Of a stretch of DNA of 6,353 bases, positions 1-5,741 are shown piece after piece. A program made the position numbers and the translations under genes. The notes beneath the pieces were generated by a model, which was not told where the DNA came from, did no database searches, and saw only the letters and a program-made list of their open reading frames with translations. Origin of the DNA: Actinomycetes bacterium (GTDB lineage: Bacteria; Actinomycetota; Actinomycetes; Actinomycetales; Cellulomonadaceae); the NCBI GenBank assembly GCA_023390875.1, contig JAEWCA010000406.1, forward strand, positions 1 to 6,353. Direction: 5' to 3'. The stretch's first letter is position 1. Every line of letters begins with the position of its first letter.

Positions 1-85
1 GGACCCGCCCGCTGCCGCCGACCTAGGGTGGTCGCGCGTCGACGGGGCCGCAGCGGACCGGGACGGTGACACGACGGGGGGACCG

Positions 86-715
86 ATGAGCCAGGCACGA
101 CCCGGCGGGCGGCTGCCCGCACGCGTCTACTGGGTGCGCCGGTTCGTCGTGCTCGGCCTCCCGCTGCTCGCGATCGTGCTCGTCGTCTGGCTCGTCGCGG
201 GTCGTGACTCGGGCGGCGGAGGCACGCCGGCCGCGGCCGCGACCGAGACGACGGCGACCGAGACGACGGCGACCGAGACGACGCCCGGCCAGACCAAGGC
301 GAGCACCACGGGCGGTATCCCCGAGTGCACGCCCGACCATCTCGCGCTCACGGTCGCCGCGGCGGCCGAGTCGTTCCCCGCGGGCGTCAACCCGGCGTTC
401 GCCCTCACGATCACCAACACCGGCACCGAGCCGTGCCTGGTCGACGCGGGCGAAGCGCACCGGCAGATCGTCGTGACGTCGGGCGACGACCGCGTCTGGT
501 CGAACCAGGACTGCGTCGCCGCCGGCACCGAGACCAAGTCGCTGCTGCTCGCGCCCGGCCCCGGCGGCGCCGACGCCCAGCAGCTCGCGTGGAACAGGAT
601 CCGGTCGGCCGCGGGGTGCCCGGACGGGCTGCCCGCGCCCGGGGCCGGGACCTACTCCCTCGCGTTCGCTGTCGCCGGCGCGACGGCGGCCCCCGTGGTG
701 TTCGGCCTGGGCTGA
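86..715 (+). CDS. Membrane-anchored four-cysteine extracytoplasmic protein, function unknown
   Basis: A 209-residue protein that I do not recognise as a named family. It has a short basic N-terminus (R5, R9, R13, R18, R19) and one hydrophobic segment at about residues 20-38, followed by AGRDSGGGG. This suggests a type II, N-in membrane anchor rather than a cleaved signal peptide. Next comes a Thr/Glu/Ala-rich linker (about 48-75) containing a TETTA repeat. The C-terminal domain (about 78-209) reads as beta-strand rich, with ALTITNTGTEPC and ending VVFGLG. It carries four cysteines (C81, C117, C143, C178) that could form two disulfides outside the membrane. The NTGxxPC phrase is reminiscent of Ig-like DUF4232-type domains of actinobacteria; that is an impression, not a match. 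The ATG at 86 is preceded by a G-rich ribosome binding site (about 76-81). The gene is convergent with the sugar operon, so it is probably unrelated to it. Confidence 0.8.
   Translation: MSQARPGGRLPARVYWVRRFVVLGLPLLAIVLVVWLVAGRDSGGGGTPAAAATETTATETTATETTPGQTKASTTGGIPECTPDHLALTVAAAAESFPAGVNPAFALTITNTGTEPCLVDAGEAHRQIVVTSGDDRVWSNQDCVAAGTETKSLLLAPGPGGADAQQLAWNRIRSAAGCPDGLPAPGAGTYSLAFAVAGATAAPVVFGLG
241..283 (+). repeat. 15-bp in-frame tandem repeat (about 2.9 copies) encoding TETTA
   Basis: The unit GACCGAGACGACGGC occurs at 241-255 and 256-270, with a 13-base partial copy at 271-283. The copies are identical. The unit length is a multiple of three, so copy number changes would lengthen or shorten the Thr/Glu linker of the membrane-anchored protein without a frameshift. 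The linker lies just outside the predicted membrane segment. Confidence 0.9.
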
Positions 716-719
716 CCTG

Positions 720-1613
720 CTACTTGATCGCCCCCTGCGTCACGCCGGCCATCACCCAGCGCTGCGTGAACAGGTAGACGATGATCGCGGGCGCCATCGC
801 CATGAGGTACGACGCGAACGCGACGTTGTAGTTGCTGCTGAACTGCGTCTGGAAGATGTTCTGCAGCACCGGCAGCGTCTGCAGCGTCGAGTTCGCCGTG
901 ATGAGCGACGGCATCATGAAGTCGTTCCACGACGCGAGGAACGCGAAGATCGCGACCGTCGCGCTCATGGGCGCCATCATCGGGAACACCACGTGCCGGA
1001 ACACCATCCACGTGGTCGCGCCGTCGAGGCGGGCGCTCTCCTCGAGCTCCTCGGGCAGGCCCCGGATGAACGCCGTGAACAGCAGCACGCTGAACGACAG
1101 CTGGAACATGACGTGCAGGATCGCGACGCCGACCGGGTTCGCGAGCCCGACCATGCCCGTGAGCTTGACCTGCGACAGGGCCAGCACCGGGAACGGCAGG
1201 AACATCGCCGCGAGCAGGTAGAAGAACGACCAGCGGAACAGCCGGCGGTCCCAGTTGCGGGCGATCGCGTACGCCGCGAACGCCGCGAGCATCACGGTGC
1301 CGACCACCGTGACGGCGGTGACGAACACCGAGATGGCGAACCCGCGGGGGAAGTTCGTGAGGTTCCACGCCTGGACGAACCCGTCGACGCTCAGCGGGGA
1401 CGGCAGCGAGAACACCTGGCCGTCGACCGACTGCGCCGTCGTCTTGAACGCCATCGTCAGCGTCGCGTACAGCGGGACGAACACGGCGAGCGAGCAGACG
1501 ACGAGCGTGATCGTCGCGCCCCAGCTCGGGCGGTCACCGCTGGCGCCGAAGCGACGGCGGCGGCGGACCGGCACCTGGCCGGGCGTGGTGGTGAGCAGCG
1601 TCTGGGCAGTCAT
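720..1613 (-). CDS. Carbohydrate ABC transporter permease, MalG type
   Basis: A 297-residue integral membrane protein forming one half of the translocation channel of a CUT1 sugar importer. After a basic cytoplasmic N-terminus (RRRRR at 17-21) the first membrane helix is at about 34-55. More helices follow at about 92-118, 127-148, 160-183, 214-235 and 266-284. The EAA cytoplasmic loop, which docks on the ATPase, is seen as EESARLDGA (191-199) followed by the conserved proline P211. MalG hallmarks are SWNDFMMP (228-235) and the C-terminal VMAGVTQGAIK. The ATG at 1613 overlaps the stop of the upstream permease by one base (TGATG), and a GGAAGG ribosome binding site lies at 1630-1625. This indicates translational coupling and roughly equal production of the two permeases. 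It is the last gene of the operon. Substrate cannot be read from this gene; alpha-glucosides are inferred from the adjacent glucosidase. Confidence 0.96.
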   Translation of the reverse strand: MTAQTLLTTTPGQVPVRRRRRFGASGDRPSWGATITLVVCSLAVFVPLYATLTMAFKTTAQSVDGQVFSLPSPLSVDGFVQAWNLTNFPRGFAISVFVTAVTVVGTVMLAAFAAYAIARNWDRRLFRWSFFYLLAAMFLPFPVLALSQVKLTGMVGLANPVGVAILHVMFQLSFSVLLFTAFIRGLPEELEESARLDGATTWMVFRHVVFPMMAPMSATVAIFAFLASWNDFMMPSLITANSTLQTLPVLQNIFQTQFSSNYNVAFASYLMAMAPAIIVYLFTQRWVMAGVTQGAIK

Positions 1614-2539
1614 CAGAACGCGTTCCTTCCGCGAGTGAGGCGCAGCTGGAGCACGGCCAGGACGACGGCGATGAGGAAGAAGATCGTCGCGTTGGCCATC
1701 TGGTACGCGTAGTCGCCGCCGGTGAAGCCGGAGAAGATCGTCATGGCGATGCTGCGGGTCGCCGTGCCGGGACCGCCGTTGGTGAGGCCGACGATGATGT
1801 CGTAGGCGTTCAGGTAGTTCTTGAAGCCGATGACCATGTTGATCACGACGTAGCCCGCGACGAGCGGCAGCGTGATCGAGAACAGCCGCCGCACGGCCGT
1901 CGCACCGTCCATCGACGCCGCCTCGTACACCTCGCCCGGGATCGACAGGATGCCCGCGATGTAGATGAGCAGCGCGCTCGGGATCGCCTGCCACGCCGTG
2001 ACGATGACGATCGTGACCCACGCCAGGTTCGGGTTGGCGAGCAGGCTGGTCTCGAGCGCCGTGATGCCGACCGCCTGCCCGAGCTGCGGCAGCGAGTTCG
2101 AGAACAGGAAGTTGAAGACGTACGCGATGACGATGCCCGAGATGACCATGGGCAGCACGAACACCGCGCGCAGGGCGATCTTCGCCCGGATCTTCGCGGT
2201 CAGGCCGACGGCCAGCAGGAACGCCACGGCGTTGACGAGCACCACGGTGACGAGCGCGAACCCGATCGTGAACGCGTACGACGCGCGGATCGCGGGGTCC
2301 GAGAACAGCGCGACGTAGTTGGTCAGGCCGGTGAACTGGAACTCGCCGAAGCCGACGGAGTTGGTGAAGCTCAGCGTGATGCCCATGATCGCCGGCAGCG
2401 TGATGGCCAGCGTGAACAGCAGGAGCGACGGGAGCAGGAACAGGTAGAACGTCAGGGAGGCGCGCGGCCTCCGCGTCCTGACGAGCGCGGGTGCCGCGAC
2501 GTCGCGGCCCGGCGCCCGGGTGACGGCTGCTGTAGCCAT
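1613..2539 (-). CDS. Carbohydrate ABC transporter permease, MalF type
   Basis: A 308-residue membrane protein, the partner channel subunit to the downstream MalG-type permease. Its first membrane helix is at about 29-55 after a cytoplasmic Arg-rich stretch. Other helices are at about 88-113, 122-146, 172-196, 226-246 and 280-298. The EAA loop reads EAASMDGA (206-213), with I222-T-L-P225 at the expected spacing. The TNGGPGTATRS segment (253-263) is a typical feature of CUT1 MalF/UgpA-type permeases. It lacks the large periplasmic P2 loop of Escherichia coli MalF, as is usual for the short (about 300 residue) Gram-positive type. The ATG at 2539 is preceded by GGAG (2550-2547) seven bases upstream. 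The gene begins 21 bp after the binding-protein gene ends, so it belongs to the same transcript. Confidence 0.96.
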   Translation of the reverse strand: MATAAVTRAPGRDVAAPALVRTRRPRASLTFYLFLLPSLLLFTLAITLPAIMGITLSFTNSVGFGEFQFTGLTNYVALFSDPAIRASYAFTIGFALVTVVLVNAVAFLLAVGLTAKIRAKIALRAVFVLPMVISGIVIAYVFNFLFSNSLPQLGQAVGITALETSLLANPNLAWVTIVIVTAWQAIPSALLIYIAGILSIPGEVYEAASMDGATAVRRLFSITLPLVAGYVVINMVIGFKNYLNAYDIIVGLTNGGPGTATRSIAMTIFSGFTGGDYAYQMANATIFFLIAVVLAVLQLRLTRGRNAF

Positions 2540-2560
2540 GAGGGGTCTCCGTTCGGGTGG

Positions 2561-3835
2561 TCAGGAGCGGTAGGCCAGCCGGCGCCAGTCGGCGTCGAGC
2601 GTGCGCAGCACGGGCTCGGGAGGGTCGCCGGCGGCGAGCGACTGCGTGTAGTTCTGCAGCGGGATCGACTGCGGGACCAGCTGCGAGGCGCCGACGTAGA
2701 AGTCCGCGCGGTCGTAGTACTCCTTGAGCTCGACGAGCGTCGGGTTGGTGACGGGCGTCGCGTCCGTCGTCACGCCGAAGCCGAGCGCGTGCGCGTTGTA
2801 CGCGTCGATGACGTCGGGCCGCATGAGGAACTGCAGGAACTCGCGGGCCGCCTCCTTCTTCCGGGAGCCCTCCGGGATCCACAGCGCGAGGTCGATGTTG
2901 ACCCGCACCTTGCGGTCGGTCGGGTCGTCCGTCATGGGCAGCGGGAACGCGCCGACGTCGAGGTCCGGGCTCGTCTTGGCGATCTCCCCGATCGCCCACG
3001 GCCCCTGCAGGTACATCGCCGCCTCGCCCTTCGCGAACGCGAGGTTCCCGTCGCCGTACCCGCGGCTCGCGGCGTTCTCCTGCGAGTACGTCACGATCTG
3101 CTGCATCTGCTCGACGGGCGAGAGGAACTGCTTCTCGAACGACACCGGCGACCCCGGCCCCACCTCGGTGCCCTGCCGCTTGAGCTGGTTGAAGAACTTC
3201 GTGGTGTCGACCGTGCCGCCGACCGAGTAGTCGAACGGCCCCTGCGCGATCGTCCACGGGTCCTTGAACGTGCTGTAGATGGGCGTGACACCGGCGGCCT
3301 CGAGGGTGTCGCACACACCGAGGAACTCGTCCCACGTGGTCGGCACCTGCACGCCGTGCTGCGCGAAGATCGTGCGGTTGTAGAGCACGGCCGCCGCCAT
3401 GAGCGAGTACGGGAGCACGCTCGTGCGGTTCGGGTAGGTCGCCGTGACGTCGATGAGCGGCTGCAGGTCGGGGCGGATCCGCTTCGCCTCCGGCAGGTCG
3501 CTCAGGTCGCTCAGCGCGCCGCGCTCGACGTAGCGGGAGATCTCGAAGTTGTAGTTGAGGCACCCGATGTCGGGCGGCGTCTCCCGCACGAACGAGCCGG
3601 CCAGGTTCGACGTGAAGTCGTGCCGGACCCGGACCCTGTCCTGGGTCTGGTGGAACTGGTCGATGAGGTCGTCGAAGTACCCGATCACCTCGGGCTTCGA
3701 CTGGAAGAACACGATCTCCGTGGGTGCCGAGCCGGACGGTCGCGCGCACGAGGCGAGCGCCAGGCCCGCGCCCGCCGCGGCGGCGCCGCGCAGGAAGCTG
3801 CGACGGCTCAGCTCGTGGGACAGCAGTGGTGCCAT
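2561..3835 (-). CDS. Sugar ABC transporter substrate-binding lipoprotein (extracellular solute-binding family 1), probably Tat-exported
   Basis: A 424-residue lipoprotein that captures the sugar outside the membrane and delivers it to the two permeases. The signal region shows a twin-arginine motif SRRSFLR (10-16), a hydrophobic Ala/Gly-rich stretch (17-28) and a lipobox LASC with C30 as the lipidated cysteine. The mature domain has hallmarks of MalE-like binding proteins: LPYSLMAAAVLYNRTIF (141-157), VPTTWDEFL (164-172), and FAKGEAAMYLQGPWAIGE (267-284). The start at 3835 is preferred because GAGGGG (3844-3839) sits just upstream and because it puts the twin-arginine motif ten residues in. 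An in-frame ATG at 3901 would add 22 residues and has no clear ribosome binding site. The gene lies 141 bp after the glucosidase gene and 21 bp before the MalF-type permease. The ligand is unknown; an alpha-glucoside such as maltose, isomaltose, trehalose or a longer oligosaccharide is inferred from context. Confidence 0.93.
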   Translation of the reverse strand: MAPLLSHELSRRSFLRGAAAAGAGLALASCARPSGSAPTEIVFFQSKPEVIGYFDDLIDQFHQTQDRVRVRHDFTSNLAGSFVRETPPDIGCLNYNFEISRYVERGALSDLSDLPEAKRIRPDLQPLIDVTATYPNRTSVLPYSLMAAAVLYNRTIFAQHGVQVPTTWDEFLGVCDTLEAAGVTPIYSTFKDPWTIAQGPFDYSVGGTVDTTKFFNQLKRQGTEVGPGSPVSFEKQFLSPVEQMQQIVTYSQENAASRGYGDGNLAFAKGEAAMYLQGPWAIGEIAKTSPDLDVGAFPLPMTDDPTDRKVRVNIDLALWIPEGSRKKEAAREFLQFLMRPDVIDAYNAHALGFGVTTDATPVTNPTLVELKEYYDRADFYVGASQLVPQSIPLQNYTQSLAAGDPPEPVLRTLDADWRRLAYRS

Positions 3836-3838
3836 GAG

Positions 3839-3844
3839 CCCCTC
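3839..3844 (-). promoter_or_regulatory. Ribosome binding site deciding the binding-protein start
   Basis: GAGGGG on the minus strand lies three bases before the ATG at 3835, with its GAGG core five bases away. No comparable purine-rich element precedes the alternative in-frame ATG at 3901, so this site favours the shorter protein. Confidence 0.65.
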
Positions 3845-3900
3845 GGACGGGGGCGCGGGTGATCGTGAGGTCCGGAATCTGGGCACAGCGTCGTCTCCCA

Positions 3901-3933
3901 TCGGGTGTCGCCCGACGGCGGTGGGTGCCGCCG
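3901..3933 (-). repeat. Two adjacent short inverted repeats in the glucosidase-binding protein gap
   Basis: TCGGG (3901-3905) pairs with CCCGA (3911-3915) across a five-base loop. Directly next to it, CGGCGG (3916-3921) pairs with CCGCCG (3928-3933) across a six-base loop. Such short GC stems arise often by chance in DNA of this composition, so only their back-to-back arrangement with the longer hairpin is notable. Confidence 0.4.
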
Positions 3934-3941
3934 CCTTCGGA

Positions 3942-3965
3942 CGGGCGCCGCAGTCGCAGCGCCCG
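3942..3965 (-). terminator. Possible terminator-like or RNA-stabilising hairpin after the glucosidase gene
   Basis: A 7-bp perfect stem, CGGGCGC (3942-3948) with GCGCCCG (3959-3965), encloses a 10-base loop. It begins 11 bases beyond the glucosidase stop codon on the minus strand. The usual T-tract is missing, so full intrinsic termination is doubtful. It could cause partial termination or protect an upstream mRNA end after processing. Confidence 0.3.
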
Positions 3966-3976
3966 CCCGGACTCGA

Positions 3977-5662
3977 TCAGCCGTCCTGCTCGGTACCGTC
4001 CTGGCCGTCCTGCTGCAGCCAGACCGTCGTCTCCGGGGGCACCTCGCGCCCGTCGACCGGGGAGCTCGCCACGAGCACCCGACCCGCCGGCAGCGGCACC
4101 GGCGTCGTGCCGAAGTTCGTGACGGACGTCCAGCCGCCCGGTCGCGTGAAGGCGACCACCGTCGCGGGCACGTTCTTCACCCACTCGAGGGTCTCGCCGG
4201 TCTGCAGCCGCCGCCGCTCGGCGAGCGCACGCCGGTAGAAGCCGAGCGTGGAGCCGGGGTCGACCTCCTGGCTCTCGACGGCGAACCGGTCGAAGTCGGC
4301 GGGGACGGGCAGGTGCGCGAGCTCGTCGCCGAACCCGAGCGTCGGGCCGTGCGACGCCCACGGCAGCGGCACGCGGCAGCCGTCGCGGCCCTTCTGCGCA
4401 CCCTCCGAGCGGAAGAACGTCGGGTCCTGGAGCACGTCCGCGGGAAGGTCCGCGACCTCCGGCAGCCCCAGCTCCTCGCCCTGGTACAGGTACGCGGAGC
4501 CGGGCAGGGCCAGCGTGAGCAGGGTCGCGGCGCGGGCACGACGGCGGCCGCGCTCCTCGTCCGGTAGCGGCTCGGCGCCGTCGTGGCGGAGCCAGGCCTC
4601 GAGGTCGGTGCCGTCGGGCAGCGCGTAGCGCGTCGCGTGGCGCACGACGTCGTGGTTGGAGAGCACCCACGTGGAGGACGCGCCGGACTCGCGGGCCAGC
4701 GCGAGGTTGTTGTCGATGATCTCCGCGAACGTCGGCCCGTCCCACGTCGCCTCGAGGAGGTCGAAGTTGAACGCCTGGCCGAGGCCCTCGGGCGACGCGT
4801 AGCGCGAGCGGCGGTGCGCGGGCACCCACGCCTCGGCGACCGCGGTGCGGGGCGGGTCGTACTCGTTGAACACCTGGCGCCACTCGCGGTAGATGTCGTG
4901 CACCTCGTCGCGGTCCTCGAGCGGGTGCGCGCCGCCCCAGATGTCGGCCTTGAGGTCGGCCTGGGTCGGCAGCGGCTCGGTGAGGTCCTTGGCGAGCGCG
5001 TGCGCGACGTCGATGCGGAAGCCGTCGACCCCGCGGTCGGCCCAGAATCGCAGCGTGGTGCGGAACTCCTCGCGGACCTCGGGGTTCGCCCAGTTGAGGT
5101 CGGGCTGCTCGGGCGCGAACAGGTGCAGGTACCACTCGCCGCCGCCGACCGGCTCCCACGCGGGGCCGCCGAACGCCGCGGTCCAGTCGCTCGGCGGCAG
5201 CTCGCCGTGCTCGCCGAGGCCACGACGGAAGACGTAGCGCTCGCGCGCCGGGGACCCGGGCGGCGAGGCGAGGGCCTCCTGGAACCAGACGTGCCGGTTG
5301 GACGTGTGGTTGGGGACGATGTCGACGATGAGCCGGATGCCCGCGGCGTGCAGGGCGGCGCGCATCTCGTCGAACTGCGCGAGCGTGCCGATGCGCGGGT
5401 CGACGTCGCGGTAGTCGTCGACGTCGTACCCGCCGTCGGCGAGCGCCGACGGGTAGAAGGGGCTCAGCCAGACGGCGTCGACGCCGAGCTCGCGCAGGTA
5501 GTCGACCTTGCTCGTGATGCCGGGCAGGTCGCCGATCCCGTCGCCGTTCGAGTCGGCGAAGCTGCGCGGGTAGATCTGGTAGACGACCGCCTGCCGCCAC
5601 CACGTGGCGTCCTTGCGGGGCAGACCCGCAGTCGTGTCACCGAGCACCGACAGAGCAGTCAC
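3977..5662 (-). CDS. Alpha-glucosidase, glycoside hydrolase family 13 (oligo-1,6-/alpha-1,4-glucosidase group)
   Basis: A 561-residue cytoplasmic enzyme (no signal peptide) expected to release glucose from the non-reducing end of imported alpha-gluco-oligosaccharides. The catalytic barrel starts at WWRQAVVYQIYPRSF (21-35). A calcium-site motif D37-x-N39-x-D41-x-I43-x-D45 follows. Region I is DIVPNHT (114-120), domain B spans about 120-186, and region V is QPDLNW (186-191). Region II, GFRIDVAHA, supplies nucleophile D218; region III, AVAEAW, supplies acid/base E277; region IV, SNHD, supplies D338. All catalytic residues are intact. A C-terminal beta domain (about 480-551) ends in a short QDG-rich tail. 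The length is normal for the family. The GTG at 5662 is preceded by AGGGGG five bases upstream. QPDLNW and the valine after the nucleophile fit the oligo-1,6-glucosidase group, but linkage preference is not settled. Trehalose- or sucrose-active relatives are less likely alternatives. It is the first gene of the operon and the closest to the regulator. Confidence 0.94.
   Translation of the reverse strand: MTALSVLGDTTAGLPRKDATWWRQAVVYQIYPRSFADSNGDGIGDLPGITSKVDYLRELGVDAVWLSPFYPSALADGGYDVDDYRDVDPRIGTLAQFDEMRAALHAAGIRLIVDIVPNHTSNRHVWFQEALASPPGSPARERYVFRRGLGEHGELPPSDWTAAFGGPAWEPVGGGEWYLHLFAPEQPDLNWANPEVREEFRTTLRFWADRGVDGFRIDVAHALAKDLTEPLPTQADLKADIWGGAHPLEDRDEVHDIYREWRQVFNEYDPPRTAVAEAWVPAHRRSRYASPEGLGQAFNFDLLEATWDGPTFAEIIDNNLALARESGASSTWVLSNHDVVRHATRYALPDGTDLEAWLRHDGAEPLPDEERGRRRARAATLLTLALPGSAYLYQGEELGLPEVADLPADVLQDPTFFRSEGAQKGRDGCRVPLPWASHGPTLGFGDELAHLPVPADFDRFAVESQEVDPGSTLGFYRRALAERRRLQTGETLEWVKNVPATVVAFTRPGGWTSVTNFGTTPVPLPAGRVLVASSPVDGREVPPETTVWLQQDGQDGTEQDG
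3981..4012 (-). repeat. Three short in-frame repeats coding the QDG tail of the glucosidase
   Basis: The octamer CCGTCCTG (plus strand) occurs at 3981-3988, 3996-4003 and 4005-4012, spaced 15 and 9 bases apart. Each encodes Gln-Asp-Gly on the minus strand. The result is a hydrophilic tail, QDGQDGTEQDG, after the last expected strand of the enzyme. It looks like local slippage or duplication and probably does not affect catalysis. Confidence 0.7.
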
Positions 5663-5688
5663 GCGTTCCCCCTGGTTTGATGTAGGGC

Positions 5689-5698
5689 TTAAATTTAA
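5689..5698. promoter_or_regulatory. Candidate ROK operator: perfect AT-only palindrome
   Basis: TTAAATTTAA is a perfect 10-bp palindrome made only of A and T, inside DNA of more than 70% GC. It lies 27 bp before the glucosidase start and 43 bp before the ROK regulator start. ROK repressors such as Mlc, NagC and XylR are known to bind A/T-rich inverted repeats, so a binding site for the adjacent regulator is a reasonable inference. The bases flanking the palindrome do not continue the symmetry. The patch might instead, or also, serve as a -10 element. Confidence 0.55.
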
Positions 5699-5726
5699 CT
5701 CGTGGCACTAGAGTGACGGCGTCGGC

Positions 5727-5734
5727 GGAGGAGG
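5727..5734 (+). promoter_or_regulatory. Strong ribosome binding site fixing the ROK regulator start
   Basis: GGAGGAGG lies seven bases before the GTG at 5742. An in-frame TAG at 5709-5711 rules out a longer N-terminus, and no other start codon lies between that stop and 5742. Together they fix the start of the regulator. Confidence 0.85.
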
Positions 5735-5741
5735 TCAAGAG

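Larger units (their letters stand above)
3836..3976 (-). promoter_or_regulatory. 141-bp gap between glucosidase and binding-protein genes with several potential hairpins
   Basis: This is the longest non-coding gap within the operon and the only one large enough for a separate promoter, processing site or attenuating structure. Three perfect inverted repeats are visible: 3942-3948 with 3959-3965, 3916-3921 with 3928-3933, and 3901-3905 with 3911-3915. None is followed by a T-rich run on the minus strand. I see no convincing -10/-35 pair, and the sequence is as GC-rich as the genes. The gap may tune expression of the transport genes relative to the enzyme, but that role is inference. Confidence 0.4.
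5663..5741. promoter_or_regulatory. Divergent promoter/operator region between the ROK regulator and the alpha-glucosidase operon
   Basis: This 79-bp region separates the GTG starts of two divergent genes and must carry, or overlap, promoters for both. It includes the glucosidase ribosome binding site (5673-5668) and the regulator ribosome binding site (5727-5734), so only about 50 bp remain for promoter elements. An AT-rich patch at about 5689-5700 stands out strongly from the surrounding GC-rich DNA. I could not find a -35/-10 pair with good spacing in either direction, so I do not assign individual hexamers. The compact layout implies that one bound repressor could block both transcripts. 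Confidence 0.7.

Noticed and set aside
1..85. Leader before the membrane-protein gene, searched for a promoter or the end of another gene
   Set aside because: Only a weak TAGGGT-like hexamer near 25-30 and the G-rich ribosome binding site are visible. No supported gene end or regulatory site.
1616..1625. Perfect palindrome GAACGCGTTC at the permease-permease junction, considered as a LacI-type operator
   Set aside because: It encodes the last residues of the MalF permease and part of the spacer before the MalG start, inside an operon. It is also shorter than usual LacI-family operators. It is most likely chance.
2789..3862. 357-codon plus-strand open frame opposite the binding-protein gene
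   Set aside because: It is Arg/Val/Asp/Glu-rich low-complexity sequence antisense to a well supported binding protein. It is a product of GC-rich codon bias.
720..5603. A continuous open frame of 1627 codons on the minus strand through four genes
   Set aside because: Only its last 297 codons (720-1613) are the MalG permease. The rest runs out of frame through the MalF, binding-protein and glucosidase genes, is Arg/Ala/Pro-rich low-complexity sequence, and stays open because stop codons are rare at this GC content.
4583..5680. 365-codon plus-strand open frame opposite the glucosidase gene
   Set aside because: It is antisense to an intact GH13 enzyme with all catalytic motifs, and its translation is repetitive Arg/Val/Glu/Asp sequence with no domain.
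5677..5682. TTGATG as a -35 element for the ROK gene, and TTGACC (5737-5732, minus strand) as a -35 element for the glucosidase operon
   Set aside because: Neither has an acceptable -10 hexamer at 16-19 bp spacing, so no promoter hexamers were assigned.
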